Of a stretch of 23,227 nucleotides of DNA, positions 1-7,809 are shown in pieces. The notes below the pieces were generated by a model. That model had not been told where the DNA came from and ran no database searches. It worked only from the letters and a program-made list of their open reading frames with translations. The translations under genes were made by a program, and so were the position numbers. The stretch lies in NCBI GenBank assembly GCA_002477275.1, contig DLOU01000013.1, positions 28,756 to 51,982 on the forward strand, in the 5' to 3' direction. The DNA is from Caryophanales bacterium UBA7476. Its GTDB lineage: Bacteria > Bacillota_I > Bacilli_A > RF39 > UBA660. How positions within the stretch are numbered: the first letter of the stretch is position 1; the number at the start of each line of letters is the position of its first letter.

Positions 1-1
1 A

Positions 2-844
2 GTAAAGTATGGTAGAAAATCTACCGCAACTGATTTTGCAATTCTTCTTGGTGAATCAGTAATTGACGATTATGCAATTGATGGAGGAGGATTAGAAAAT
101 AGAACTGGATGTTATTGACTAAATGATTATCCAAAAGTAATTTCATTTGATGGATTATCAGCTCCATCATCATTAGTAAATATGCGTTGCATTGGATTAC
201 GACCAACCATGAGATATTCTTCTATAAAAGATAATTCAATTGAGATAAATGATGATGAAGTTTTATTTGGAGAATATCCACAAATGATTGCATCTAGTAA
301 TGTATCAAAAAGATTAGAACTATTATATGAATTAAAAGATGAAAACTTAAAAATAACAGGAAAAAAATATACAACAGATTCATATAGTGATATTCCTGCA
401 AGACATAATGATCAAAAAGCATTTGAACCAAGAGAACATATTGAATATGGATATAAAGGAGAAAAATATATACGCTTTGTAGCAGATGAAGACAGTAATA
501 TTGTTTTATCAGATGGAACAAAAGTAAAAGCTAATGAGGCATATTGGATAAAAGTAGAACCAATAGTATGGCTAATAGATAAAGAAAAAGATACAGTAAT
601 ATCTAAAAAAACACTATTATCTGGACTAAATTTCATTGATAAAAATAGTTATTCAGGAGATTATCAAAATACACCAATAAAGAGATTCATGGATAACTAC
701 TTATCAAAAGATATACTCATTAAACAAGTTAATCAAAAGACCAATATAATAAGTAATGATGAAGATTTTGATAGTATATTTGAAGAAGCAATAAAGAGAA
801 TGAATGAAATAATAAGTGATGAAAAGAAAAAAATACTAAAATAG
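2..844 (+). pseudogene. DUF6273-like paralog 1, 5'-truncated by the window and interrupted by in-frame TGA
   Basis: The reading frame is open from base 2 except for one TGA at 116-118, and continues to TAG at 842-844. Before the TGA it encodes TDFAILLGE and NRTGCY. After it come LRPTMRYSSI, FGEYPQ, YGYKGEKYIRF, WIKVEPIVWLID and a C-terminal DSIFEEAIKRMNEI. All of these match the same landmarks in the three following genes. The TGA falls where the next paralog has the second Trp of NRTYSWW and the third has the Trp of GFYW, so it looks like a TGG-to-TGA change. An ATG at 182 could restart translation, but it lacks a visible ribosome binding site and would lose the N-terminal module. The motifs resemble DUF6273-type domains (moderate confidence). 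It lacks ankyrin repeats. Its biochemical function is unknown. It may be a decayed copy or be read through at low level. Confidence 0.7.
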
Positions 845-854
845 GAGTGATCAT

Positions 855-2309
855 ATGTTAGATTTAACACTTTTAACAAAAGAACAAATATTAGGGGATA
901 ATAGTCTTGAAGTATTAAAAAAATATGATACAACCTGTGGTATAACAGATTTTGCGATTCTTTTAGGTGGTTTTGTATCACCAGATTATCACACTAGGGA
1001 AGGAAATAGCCTAAAAAATAGAACTTATTCCTGGTGGAGTAAAACACCAGATGAATATGGTGAAATATATGCTGTTACTAGAAACGGTCAATTTGATACA
1101 GTAATATCTACTAGTCGACTTGAAAGTATTCGACCCGCAGTAAAATATTCTTCTATTTCAAATGGACAAACACAAGAAAATAAAGGAATAAAAGAAGTAA
1201 TTTATGGAGAATATCCACAGTGGGTAGTAGATCAAGATAACTCTAAAATTCTAGAAAAGATGTATAATAATGGGAAATTAAAAACTACAGGAAAAAGTTA
1301 TACAACAGATTCAGTAAACTATTTAGACCGTTCAGAAAATTTTAAAGCACGTTCTTATATTGAATACGAATACAATGGAGAAAAATTTATTCGATTCACA
1401 GGTAATTCAAACTGTGATGGTAAAACCTTATCTGACAGAAGAATAGCAAAAAAAGATGAAGTGTACTGGGTTAAAGTTGAACCATTAGTATGGTTAGTAG
1501 ACGAGATAGAAGATGTAGCATTTACAAAATATGCAATAGTAGCTGGAGTAAAATTTAGAGACAGAGACAATGAAGAAAAAACAGTTGAATTTGAAAGTTC
1601 AAATTTGAAATGGTTTTTAGATAAATATTTATCAAAAGATATTTTAACTCTTAAAGAAAAAAATCAAATTAGCTCTACAACCGATGACATAGATAGTTTA
1701 TTTGAAGAAGCAATAACATGCATGAATGAAATAAATGATAACAAAAATATATTGAAAGCACATGGACTTGATAAAGAATCTATGAGTGAATTTAGAAATA
1801 AAATTGAAACAATAAGTGAAGATAATCAAAATAAATTAGGTAAACAAATTTATAGGCTAGTTAGTGATTACTTTTCCAATCAAGAAGAAGTTTTAAAGTT
1901 AATATTACAAGGAGCTAATGTAAATATAACTGATAAAGAAAAAGCAACAAGTCTTCATGTTTGTGCATATTATAAAAAGTTAAACACTGCAATACTTCTT
2001 TTAAGAGCAGGAATAGATTTTAATAAGAAAGATAATGAAGGAAATACAGCACTTCATTACTGTGCAGAAAACGACTTTTTAGAATTACTTGAAATTCTAT
2101 TTCTAATGGGAGCAAATATTAATGAAAAGAATATATATGGTGAAACACCACTAATGATTGCAGAAGAAAACAAAAGTAAAAAATGCCATAAAAAACTTAT
2201 CGAAATGGGTGCTGTAGATGTTTTAAAAGGAGAAACAGAAAAAAATACTGAAAATATTGATGCTATATTTGAAGAAGCAGCAAAAAAATTAACTAAATCA
2301 AAAAAATAA
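855..2309 (+). CDS. DUF6273-like protein with C-terminal ankyrin repeats (paralog 2)
   Basis: This 484-residue protein is the best preserved member of the array. The N-terminal part has TDFAILLGG (about residues 31-39), NRTYSWW and SIRPAVKYSSIS (about 90). It is followed by YGEYPQ (117-122), YEYNGEKFIRF, WVKVEPLVWLVD (about 205) and a W-F-L-D-K-Y segment recalling the 'W..S.LR.WLN' stretch of DUF6273 proteins. A first IDSLFEEA motif lies at about 279-286. Three ankyrin repeats follow at about 353-453, with TALHYCAEN and TPLMIAEEN signatures. A second copy, IDAIFEEA, ends the protein. No signal peptide or membrane segment is seen, so it is probably cytosolic. The start is fixed by GGAGTGAT upstream of ATG 855. 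It sits 10 nt after paralog 1, consistent with one transcript. The role is unknown; ankyrin repeats suggest protein binding. Confidence 0.8.
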   Translation: MLDLTLLTKEQILGDNSLEVLKKYDTTCGITDFAILLGGFVSPDYHTREGNSLKNRTYSWWSKTPDEYGEIYAVTRNGQFDTVISTSRLESIRPAVKYSSISNGQTQENKGIKEVIYGEYPQWVVDQDNSKILEKMYNNGKLKTTGKSYTTDSVNYLDRSENFKARSYIEYEYNGEKFIRFTGNSNCDGKTLSDRRIAKKDEVYWVKVEPLVWLVDEIEDVAFTKYAIVAGVKFRDRDNEEKTVEFESSNLKWFLDKYLSKDILTLKEKNQISSTTDDIDSLFEEAITCMNEINDNKNILKAHGLDKESMSEFRNKIETISEDNQNKLGKQIYRLVSDYFSNQEEVLKLILQGANVNITDKEKATSLHVCAYYKKLNTAILLLRAGIDFNKKDNEGNTALHYCAENDFLELLEILFLMGANINEKNIYGETPLMIAEENKSKKCHKKLIEMGAVDVLKGETEKNTENIDAIFEEAAKKLTKSKK

Positions 2310-2332
2310 ACAAGAAACATTAGGTGATAATA

Positions 2333-3823
2333 ATGAAAGAATTTAGATTACTAAGAGAAGAGGAATATCAAGATAACAAAGATTTCCTTAAAACAGATAA
2401 TCCCTTAACAGATTTAGCAATTTTAACAGGAGCTGAAGCATATTACTATTATTCAAATCTCTATGAAGAAAATCTTGCTATTCAAGATGGCTTTTATTGG
2501 ACTGAGTGGGAAGAATCTTATAAAGAAAAGATAGTAACCATTCTAAGTGATGATTTACAAACATATGAAAAGAGAAAAAATGATGTTGAAGTAGCAGTAA
2601 GAATTGTAATGGATTATGACTCATTAGATGATGTATATACAAATGGACAAGTAATAATAGACAAAGGAAAAGGAAAAGTAGAATTTGAATATGGATATTA
2701 TCCACAGACAGCAGCACCTAAAGAAATTAATATATTGAAAATATTAAAAGAAACTCAAAATTATTATACAATTTATAAAAAAAAATATGATAGTGCTGGA
2801 AATTATATATCATCTACAAAAGAAAAACTTAAAGTATATGAATATAATGGAAAAAGATATGTTAGAGTAGCGGCAGACTCGTTTCATAATGATAGAATGT
2901 ATTTAGAAGGAGATTTTAAACTTTCAGATGGTTTATTCTATAATAATGGAGAATTTGTCTTTCTAGAAGTTAAACCAATCAAATGGATATATAACACAAA
3001 AACAGGTTTAATAATTAGTAAAAATTTATTAATAGCTGGAATTGATTATGATAATATAAAAGAATTCTTAAATGAAGATTTTGTAAAAGAAATAAAACAA
3101 GATTCAGTATTTTATTATAAAAATGAAGGAAGTCTTGATTTAAGAAAAATAGAGTATGAATCACTAATAAAAGAAATTGATAAGAAAAATTTTGAAGAAA
3201 GCTCTGAAGAACTAAAAAAAATAATTAAAAGAATTTCAAAAGAAAAAAGTGATTATTATGGGAAATATTTAATTGATTTTCTAGAAAAATATGATTATGA
3301 TGATTGGAATGATTGGGATATTCTAAGAAATTTTATACGCAAAGGAACAAATGTTAACAAAAAAAATAAAGATGGATTAACACCAATTATGATATGTGCT
3401 ATAAAAAGATATGAACATGCTTTCGAAGATTTGCTTAAAGCAGGTGCTGATGTAAACGAAAAAGATAATGAACTAAATACATGCGTTATAATATGCACTG
3501 AGCACAATAGGATAGAAATGCTTAAATTATTAATACTTTTAGGTGCTGATATAAATAGCAAAAATAAAAATGGAGAAACAGCTCTAATGATTGCAAAAAA
3601 ATTTAATAATATAGAATGCTTTAAATTATTATTAGAAAGTGGAGCACACATAAATATTGATAATAATAACGGGAAAACACCAAATGAAAATATTGTAATA
3701 GAATCACAATTACAAAGCGATGGTGACATATTTGAGGAAGCACTTAAAGACTTGAAATTTTCAAAGAAAAAAGAAAAAGAAAAAAGAATTGTATATAGAA
3801 AACTACCATTATATTTAAAATAA
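2333..3823 (+). CDS. DUF6273-like protein with C-terminal ankyrin repeats (paralog 3, divergent)
   Basis: A 496-residue protein. ATG 2333 is preferred over an in-frame GTG at 2324 because that GTG lies inside the ribosome binding site AGGTGAT. Landmarks are LTDLAILTGAEA, GFYWTEW, VRIVMDYDSL, YGYYPQ (about 121-126), YEYNGKRYVRV, FLEVKPIKWIYN and LLIAGIDY, so the two-module layout is kept but eroded. It has no mid-protein FEEA motif; a charged helical linker (about 275-330) leads into three to four ankyrin repeats (about 340-460; TPIMICAIK, TALMIAKKF, GADVNEKD). The GDIFEEALKD motif appears only after the ankyrin repeats, followed by a basic Lys-rich tail. It has no signal peptide or membrane segment. 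The gap to the previous gene is 23 nt. Function is not known; ankyrin repeats suggest a binding partner. Confidence 0.78.
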   Translation: MKEFRLLREEEYQDNKDFLKTDNPLTDLAILTGAEAYYYYSNLYEENLAIQDGFYWTEWEESYKEKIVTILSDDLQTYEKRKNDVEVAVRIVMDYDSLDDVYTNGQVIIDKGKGKVEFEYGYYPQTAAPKEINILKILKETQNYYTIYKKKYDSAGNYISSTKEKLKVYEYNGKRYVRVAADSFHNDRMYLEGDFKLSDGLFYNNGEFVFLEVKPIKWIYNTKTGLIISKNLLIAGIDYDNIKEFLNEDFVKEIKQDSVFYYKNEGSLDLRKIEYESLIKEIDKKNFEESSEELKKIIKRISKEKSDYYGKYLIDFLEKYDYDDWNDWDILRNFIRKGTNVNKKNKDGLTPIMICAIKRYEHAFEDLLKAGADVNEKDNELNTCVIICTEHNRIEMLKLLILLGADINSKNKNGETALMIAKKFNNIECFKLLLESGAHINIDNNNGKTPNENIVIESQLQSDGDIFEEALKDLKFSKKKEKEKRIVYRKLPLYLK

Positions 3824-3858
3824 ATAAAACAAAAGTACTAAAATAGCAGGGTGATAAT

Positions 3859-4774
3859 ATGATAAAAGCAAAATTATTAAGTTCTGAAAGTTTATATTTT
3901 AAACCAATTGATTTAGTAAAGACTTTTGGAATAGAAGCAAAAGCAACTGATTTTTCAAATTTATTAGGTAAAAATACATGCGAAGAAGTATTTTATTATA
4001 CATCAAGTTGTGATACTAATAATGTTATTTGTATTTTTAAAGATGATAAAAGAAATGAGAACATAACTCAATTTAAAAAAAATTATTCGCATGCAGGAAT
4101 AAGACCAGTAATAGCTTATGATAAAATAGCTTTTTCGAAAAGAAAATTAGATGATAGTATAATTAATAAAAACTTTTATATAGTTGAATATGGTGAATAT
4201 CCACAAGATGCAGTTTCTGACAATATAGAAAAAGAACTTGAAGAAAATTATAAAAGCAAAAATTTATCCAAAACGGGAAGAACATACACAATAAATGATT
4301 ATAAAACTACATTACATGGATTAGATACTGGAGTTTTTAGACAGTTGGAAGAATATGAATATAATGGCAAATGTTATGTAAGAGTTAAAGCAAATCCACA
4401 TTCTAGCTTTGATTCAAATTTTATTACGTTATCAAATGGAAAAAAAATATGAATCTGGTGAATATGTTTGGATAGAAGTTAAACCAATAACATGGTTTAT
4501 AGATGAAAGAAATAGACTATTATTTAGTGAAAAAATATTAATATCAGGAATACCATTTGCGAAAAAATCATTATTATCTGAAGATATAAAAATGGTAGAT
4601 TATGAAAGTAGTATGATTAACTCCTTTTTAAATAATAAATTTATAGTTGAAATAGTAAAAAAAGCAAGGATAAAAAGTGTAGTTAGTATGGAAAATAATT
4701 TCGATAATATATTTGAAGAAGCAATACAAAGAATGAATGAAATAAATGGTTCTACAAAAGTAAAAAAATTATAA
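3859..4774 (+). pseudogene. DUF6273-like paralog 4, frameshifted in an A8 run
   Basis: ATG 3859 follows GGGTGAT. The first frame gives ATDFSNLLG, GIRPVIAYDKIAF, YGEYPQ, YEYNGKCYVRV and ITLSNGKK, then hits TGA at 4450-4452. The rest of the domain continues in another frame: YESGEYVWIEVKPITWFID, KILISGIPF, then FDNIFEEAIQRMNEI near the end, stopping at 4772-4774. The break coincides with eight A residues at 4440-4447. Seven A's would join LSNGKK directly to YESGEYVW and give about 304 residues, the size of paralog 1. It may therefore be a real one-base insertion, a sequencing indel, or a gene rescued by polymerase or ribosome slippage on the A run. It has no ankyrin repeats. It is the last member of the array and is followed by a terminator. 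Confidence 0.75.
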
Positions 4775-4788
4775 ATAATATAAATTCG

Positions 4789-4819
4789 ATATCATTTGAC
4801 TTAAATGATATTTTTTTTT
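4789..4819 (+). terminator. intrinsic terminator of the paralog array
   Basis: A perfect 9-bp stem, ATATCATTT / AAATGATAT, with the five-base loop GACTT, runs directly into nine T's (4811-4819). It lies 15 nt after the stop of paralog 4. The -35 box of the next promoter sits in its loop region. Confidence 0.85.
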
Positions 4820-4824
4820 ACAAT
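4796..4824 (+). promoter_or_regulatory. sigma-A-type promoter for the 4842-12393 gene cluster
   Basis: TTGACT (4796-4801), a 17-bp spacer and TACAAT (4819-4824) nearly match the vegetative consensus. The expected start, about 4831, falls at the beginning of the ribosome binding site AGGTGAT, giving a leader of only about 11 nt. The promoter overlaps the preceding terminator. Confidence 0.7.
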
Positions 4825-4841
4825 TTAATTAGGTGATTAGC

Positions 4842-6881
4842 GTGTTAAATAAATCAAGGGCAATAGACAGATTATTAAGAGAAAATCCAAACCTTGGAGA
4901 AAGAAGATTTGGACTTCCAGATATAGGTAAAAGACATGACGGAGAAAAATTTAATCCAACAGTGCAAAAAATATCTGATGCAATAGAGTTTTATGGATAT
5001 GGAATAAGAGATGAAAAAATAACAGAAATACCAGACATAGATTTAGGTGGAGGAAACCCATTAAAATATAAGCCATTTCCTCTTTCAATAGAAGAAATGA
5101 AAAAATCACTAGATTCAGAATTTTTACATCGTTATCCTTATACAGAAGGAGACGACAACATTAGAAAAGAACTACTTGCATATGTAGAAAAAGAAGGCTT
5201 TATAAATGATACTCCATATTCATATAGTGATATAGATGATAAAGGATTATCCGTTCACAACATTACTTTCTTACCATCGACTTCGATAATATTTAACATT
5301 ATAATAAATATAATTTCAAAACCAGGAGACGTAGTATTAGTACCAGGACCTAATTATGGTCTATTTACAATAAGAGCAGAAAGAGCAGGAGCAGAAGTTG
5401 ACTTCTTACCACTAGAAAAAGAAGATAACTATCTAGTTAATCCAAGAAAATTAGCAAACAAAATAGACGATATTAATGAAAGCATTCAAAAAGTATATAA
5501 CAGAAGAAAAGGATATGTTCCAAGAGTAGTAGCTTTTCTAAATGCAAATCCAAATAATCCAACTGGAAAAGTAATGGGAGAAAAGCAAAAAGAATTACTT
5601 AAAGAAATAGGAGAAGTTTGTTTAAAAAGAGGAGTATTTGTAATAGATGATTTAGTATATAGAGATATAACATTTGATGAAAATAACATAGCTAAACCTA
5701 TGGCTACGATACCTGGAATGTTTAGAAATACAATATCATTGTTCGGATTATCAAAAAGTTATGGATTAGCAAGCCTAAGAGCTGGATTTGTAGTAGCAGA
5801 TGAAATAATAATAAGAGAAATAATAAATAGAACTTTTCAAGAAATGGATTCATCACCTGATATAGTTGGAAGAGCTTTAAAAGGAGCATTCAATGCATCA
5901 GAAGAAAGAGAAAAAGTATATAATGAATACTTTAAAGATTTAAGAGAAAAATACATATACAAATATAACTTATTAAAATCATTAGTAGATGGTATTGAAA
6001 CTGTAGATGAAAAATATAAAGATATAATTTATAAAAATGTAAAAGAAGTTTTAAAAGAAGATGCAGATAATATTTTAAAAGGACTTCCATATGCACATAT
6101 TTCATTAGAAGTAGAATCAGGTTTCTTTGCAATAATTGATTTTACAGAAGTGAAAGGTATGAAATATAATGGTGAAGAAATTAATACTGAAAGAGATTTA
6201 CTAAAATTCTTCTATGATAGAGATAGAATTAGATTCTTAGTTGGACAGTCAATTAGCTGGCCATATAAAGATGAATTAGTAGGAAGAGTTACAACCGCAC
6301 TTGATGATAAACTATTAATTGAATCTTTTCAGAAAATGAATTATTCACTTAGTCTTTTAGAAGAAAAAGATGACTACATCATTAGAAAGAATATATTAGA
6401 AGATCAAGAACAAATGGCGCACATAAAAATAGATGGTTGGAAAAATACTTATGATAAGATAATAGCATCTAAATACCTAAAAACACTTGATTATAAGAGT
6501 CAAACAGAAAGATATGTAGCAAGCTTTGATGAATATAAAGATTTAGTTTTAGTTGCAGTAAGAGAAAATGAAGTATTAGGTTATTCTTGCTATCACTATT
6601 ACGATAAAGATCATAACTTTGACTCAGAACTTGTAAGTCTATACATAAAAGAAAATGAAAAAGGAAGAGGAATAGGCACAAAATTATTAAAAAGAACTAT
6701 AAAAGAATTAAAAGAAAATGATAAAGATAACATGATTGTATGGTGTTTATCTGATAATAAAAATGCAATTAAGTTCTATGAAAAAATGGGTGGTAAAAAG
6801 GTAATAGAAAAAGATGCAAAGATAGGTGCTGAAAAATACAAAGAATATGGATATTTCTTTGATTTTGAAAATTATAAATAA
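4842..6881 (+). CDS. PLP-dependent class I/II aminotransferase fused to a GNAT acetyltransferase
   Basis: A 679-residue two-domain protein. Residues about 1-500 are a fold-type I aminotransferase: NANPNNPTG (about 236), VIDDLVYRD for the cofactor Asp/Tyr, and LSKSYGLASLRAGF with the probable PLP lysine at 305. From about 515 the protein is a GNAT domain, with IDGWKNTYDKII, a VAVRENEVLGYS strand, acetyl-CoA loop RGIGTKLL (about 608) and NAIKFYEKMGG. A plausible reading is transamination and acetylation of the same or successive intermediates, but the substrate cannot be told from sequence. GTG 4842 is chosen because AGGTGAT at 4831-4837 is correctly spaced for it; an in-frame GTG at 4833 lies inside that site. 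It is the first gene of a long same-strand cluster, 11 nt before the DUF362 gene. Confidence 0.9.
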   Translation: MLNKSRAIDRLLRENPNLGERRFGLPDIGKRHDGEKFNPTVQKISDAIEFYGYGIRDEKITEIPDIDLGGGNPLKYKPFPLSIEEMKKSLDSEFLHRYPYTEGDDNIRKELLAYVEKEGFINDTPYSYSDIDDKGLSVHNITFLPSTSIIFNIIINIISKPGDVVLVPGPNYGLFTIRAERAGAEVDFLPLEKEDNYLVNPRKLANKIDDINESIQKVYNRRKGYVPRVVAFLNANPNNPTGKVMGEKQKELLKEIGEVCLKRGVFVIDDLVYRDITFDENNIAKPMATIPGMFRNTISLFGLSKSYGLASLRAGFVVADEIIIREIINRTFQEMDSSPDIVGRALKGAFNASEEREKVYNEYFKDLREKYIYKYNLLKSLVDGIETVDEKYKDIIYKNVKEVLKEDADNILKGLPYAHISLEVESGFFAIIDFTEVKGMKYNGEEINTERDLLKFFYDRDRIRFLVGQSISWPYKDELVGRVTTALDDKLLIESFQKMNYSLSLLEEKDDYIIRKNILEDQEQMAHIKIDGWKNTYDKIIASKYLKTLDYKSQTERYVASFDEYKDLVLVAVRENEVLGYSCYHYYDKDHNFDSELVSLYIKENEKGRGIGTKLLKRTIKELKENDKDNMIVWCLSDNKNAIKFYEKMGGKKVIEKDAKIGAEKYKEYGYFFDFENYK

Positions 6882-6892
6882 AGGAGAAGAAA

Positions 6893-7783
6893 ATGGAAAA
6901 AAGTATAGTATATTTTACAAAGGAAATTACACCAGAATCATTAACAAGAATTTATGAAAAATTAGGTGTAGAACTAAAAGGAAAAATTGGAGTTAAAGTA
7001 TCAACTGGTGAAAGAGGATCAAAAGGATATTTAAAAGCAAATTTAATTGGTCCATTTGTAAAGAAGTTAAATGGAACAATTTTAGAATGTAATACTGCTT
7101 ATCCTGGAGCAAGAAATACAAAAGAGGACCATCTTAAAGTAGCAGAAGAACATGGTTTTACATCTTTTGCTGACGTTGATATTATGGATGGAGATGGAGA
7201 GTTTAAAATACCAGTTAAAAATGGTAAACATCTAGAATATGATATTATTGGAGAAAATTTTAAAAATTATGACTCTATAATAAATCTAGCTCATGGAAAA
7301 GGACATGCTATGGGAGGATTTGGAGCTAACCTAAAAAATCAATCAATTGGTATAGCATCACGTAATGGAAAAGCGTATATTCATAGTTGTGGTAAAACAT
7401 CTGATCCAAATGAGTGCTGGAGTATAGAGTATGAACAAAAAGATTTTATAGAGTCAATGGCAGAAGCAGCTAAAGCAGTATCTGATTACATAAAAGATAA
7501 CAATAAACAAATAGTATATATTACAGTAATGAATGCAATATCAGTAGATTGTGATTGTGATAGCAATCAAACAGACCCAGTAATGGAAGACTTAGGTATA
7601 GTTGCATCTCTTGATCCAGTTGCTAATGATCAAGCTTTCATTGATATGTTATGGAATAGTACTGATCCAGGTCATGCAAAGATGATGGAGCGTGTTGATA
7701 GACAAGAAGGAAGACATATTACAGAATACGCCGAAGAAATAGGTTTAGGTAGTACAGATTATGAATTAATAGAAATAAAGTAG
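6893..7783 (+). CDS. DUF362 domain protein
   Basis: A 296-residue protein covering a DUF362 domain end to end: KIGVKVSTGERGSKGYL near the N terminus, an NTAYPGARN strand, INLAHGKGHAMGGFGANLKN in the middle, and the family's terminal DCDCDSNQTDPVMEDLG / ASLDPVANDQAFID block. DUF362 proteins are linked to iron-sulfur proteins, and the Cys residues in HSCG, NECW and DCDCD could bind metal. No ferredoxin CX2CX2C domain is present. Enzymatic activity is not established for this family. Translation starts at ATG 6893 after AAAGGAG, and the gene is probably co-transcribed with the aminotransferase-GNAT gene 11 nt upstream. Confidence 0.87.
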   Translation: MEKSIVYFTKEITPESLTRIYEKLGVELKGKIGVKVSTGERGSKGYLKANLIGPFVKKLNGTILECNTAYPGARNTKEDHLKVAEEHGFTSFADVDIMDGDGEFKIPVKNGKHLEYDIIGENFKNYDSIINLAHGKGHAMGGFGANLKNQSIGIASRNGKAYIHSCGKTSDPNECWSIEYEQKDFIESMAEAAKAVSDYIKDNNKQIVYITVMNAISVDCDCDSNQTDPVMEDLGIVASLDPVANDQAFIDMLWNSTDPGHAKMMERVDRQEGRHITEYAEEIGLGSTDYELIEIK

Positions 7784-7809
7784 TGATATAAAGTAGTGGT
7801 TGGTGTAAT

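Noticed and set aside
3295..3729. 144-residue open frame on the minus strand
   Set aside because: It lies wholly inside the well supported ankyrin-repeat gene on the other strand, is rich in Leu/Ser/Phe as expected for an antisense shadow of AT-rich coding DNA, and has no ribosome binding site or family motif.
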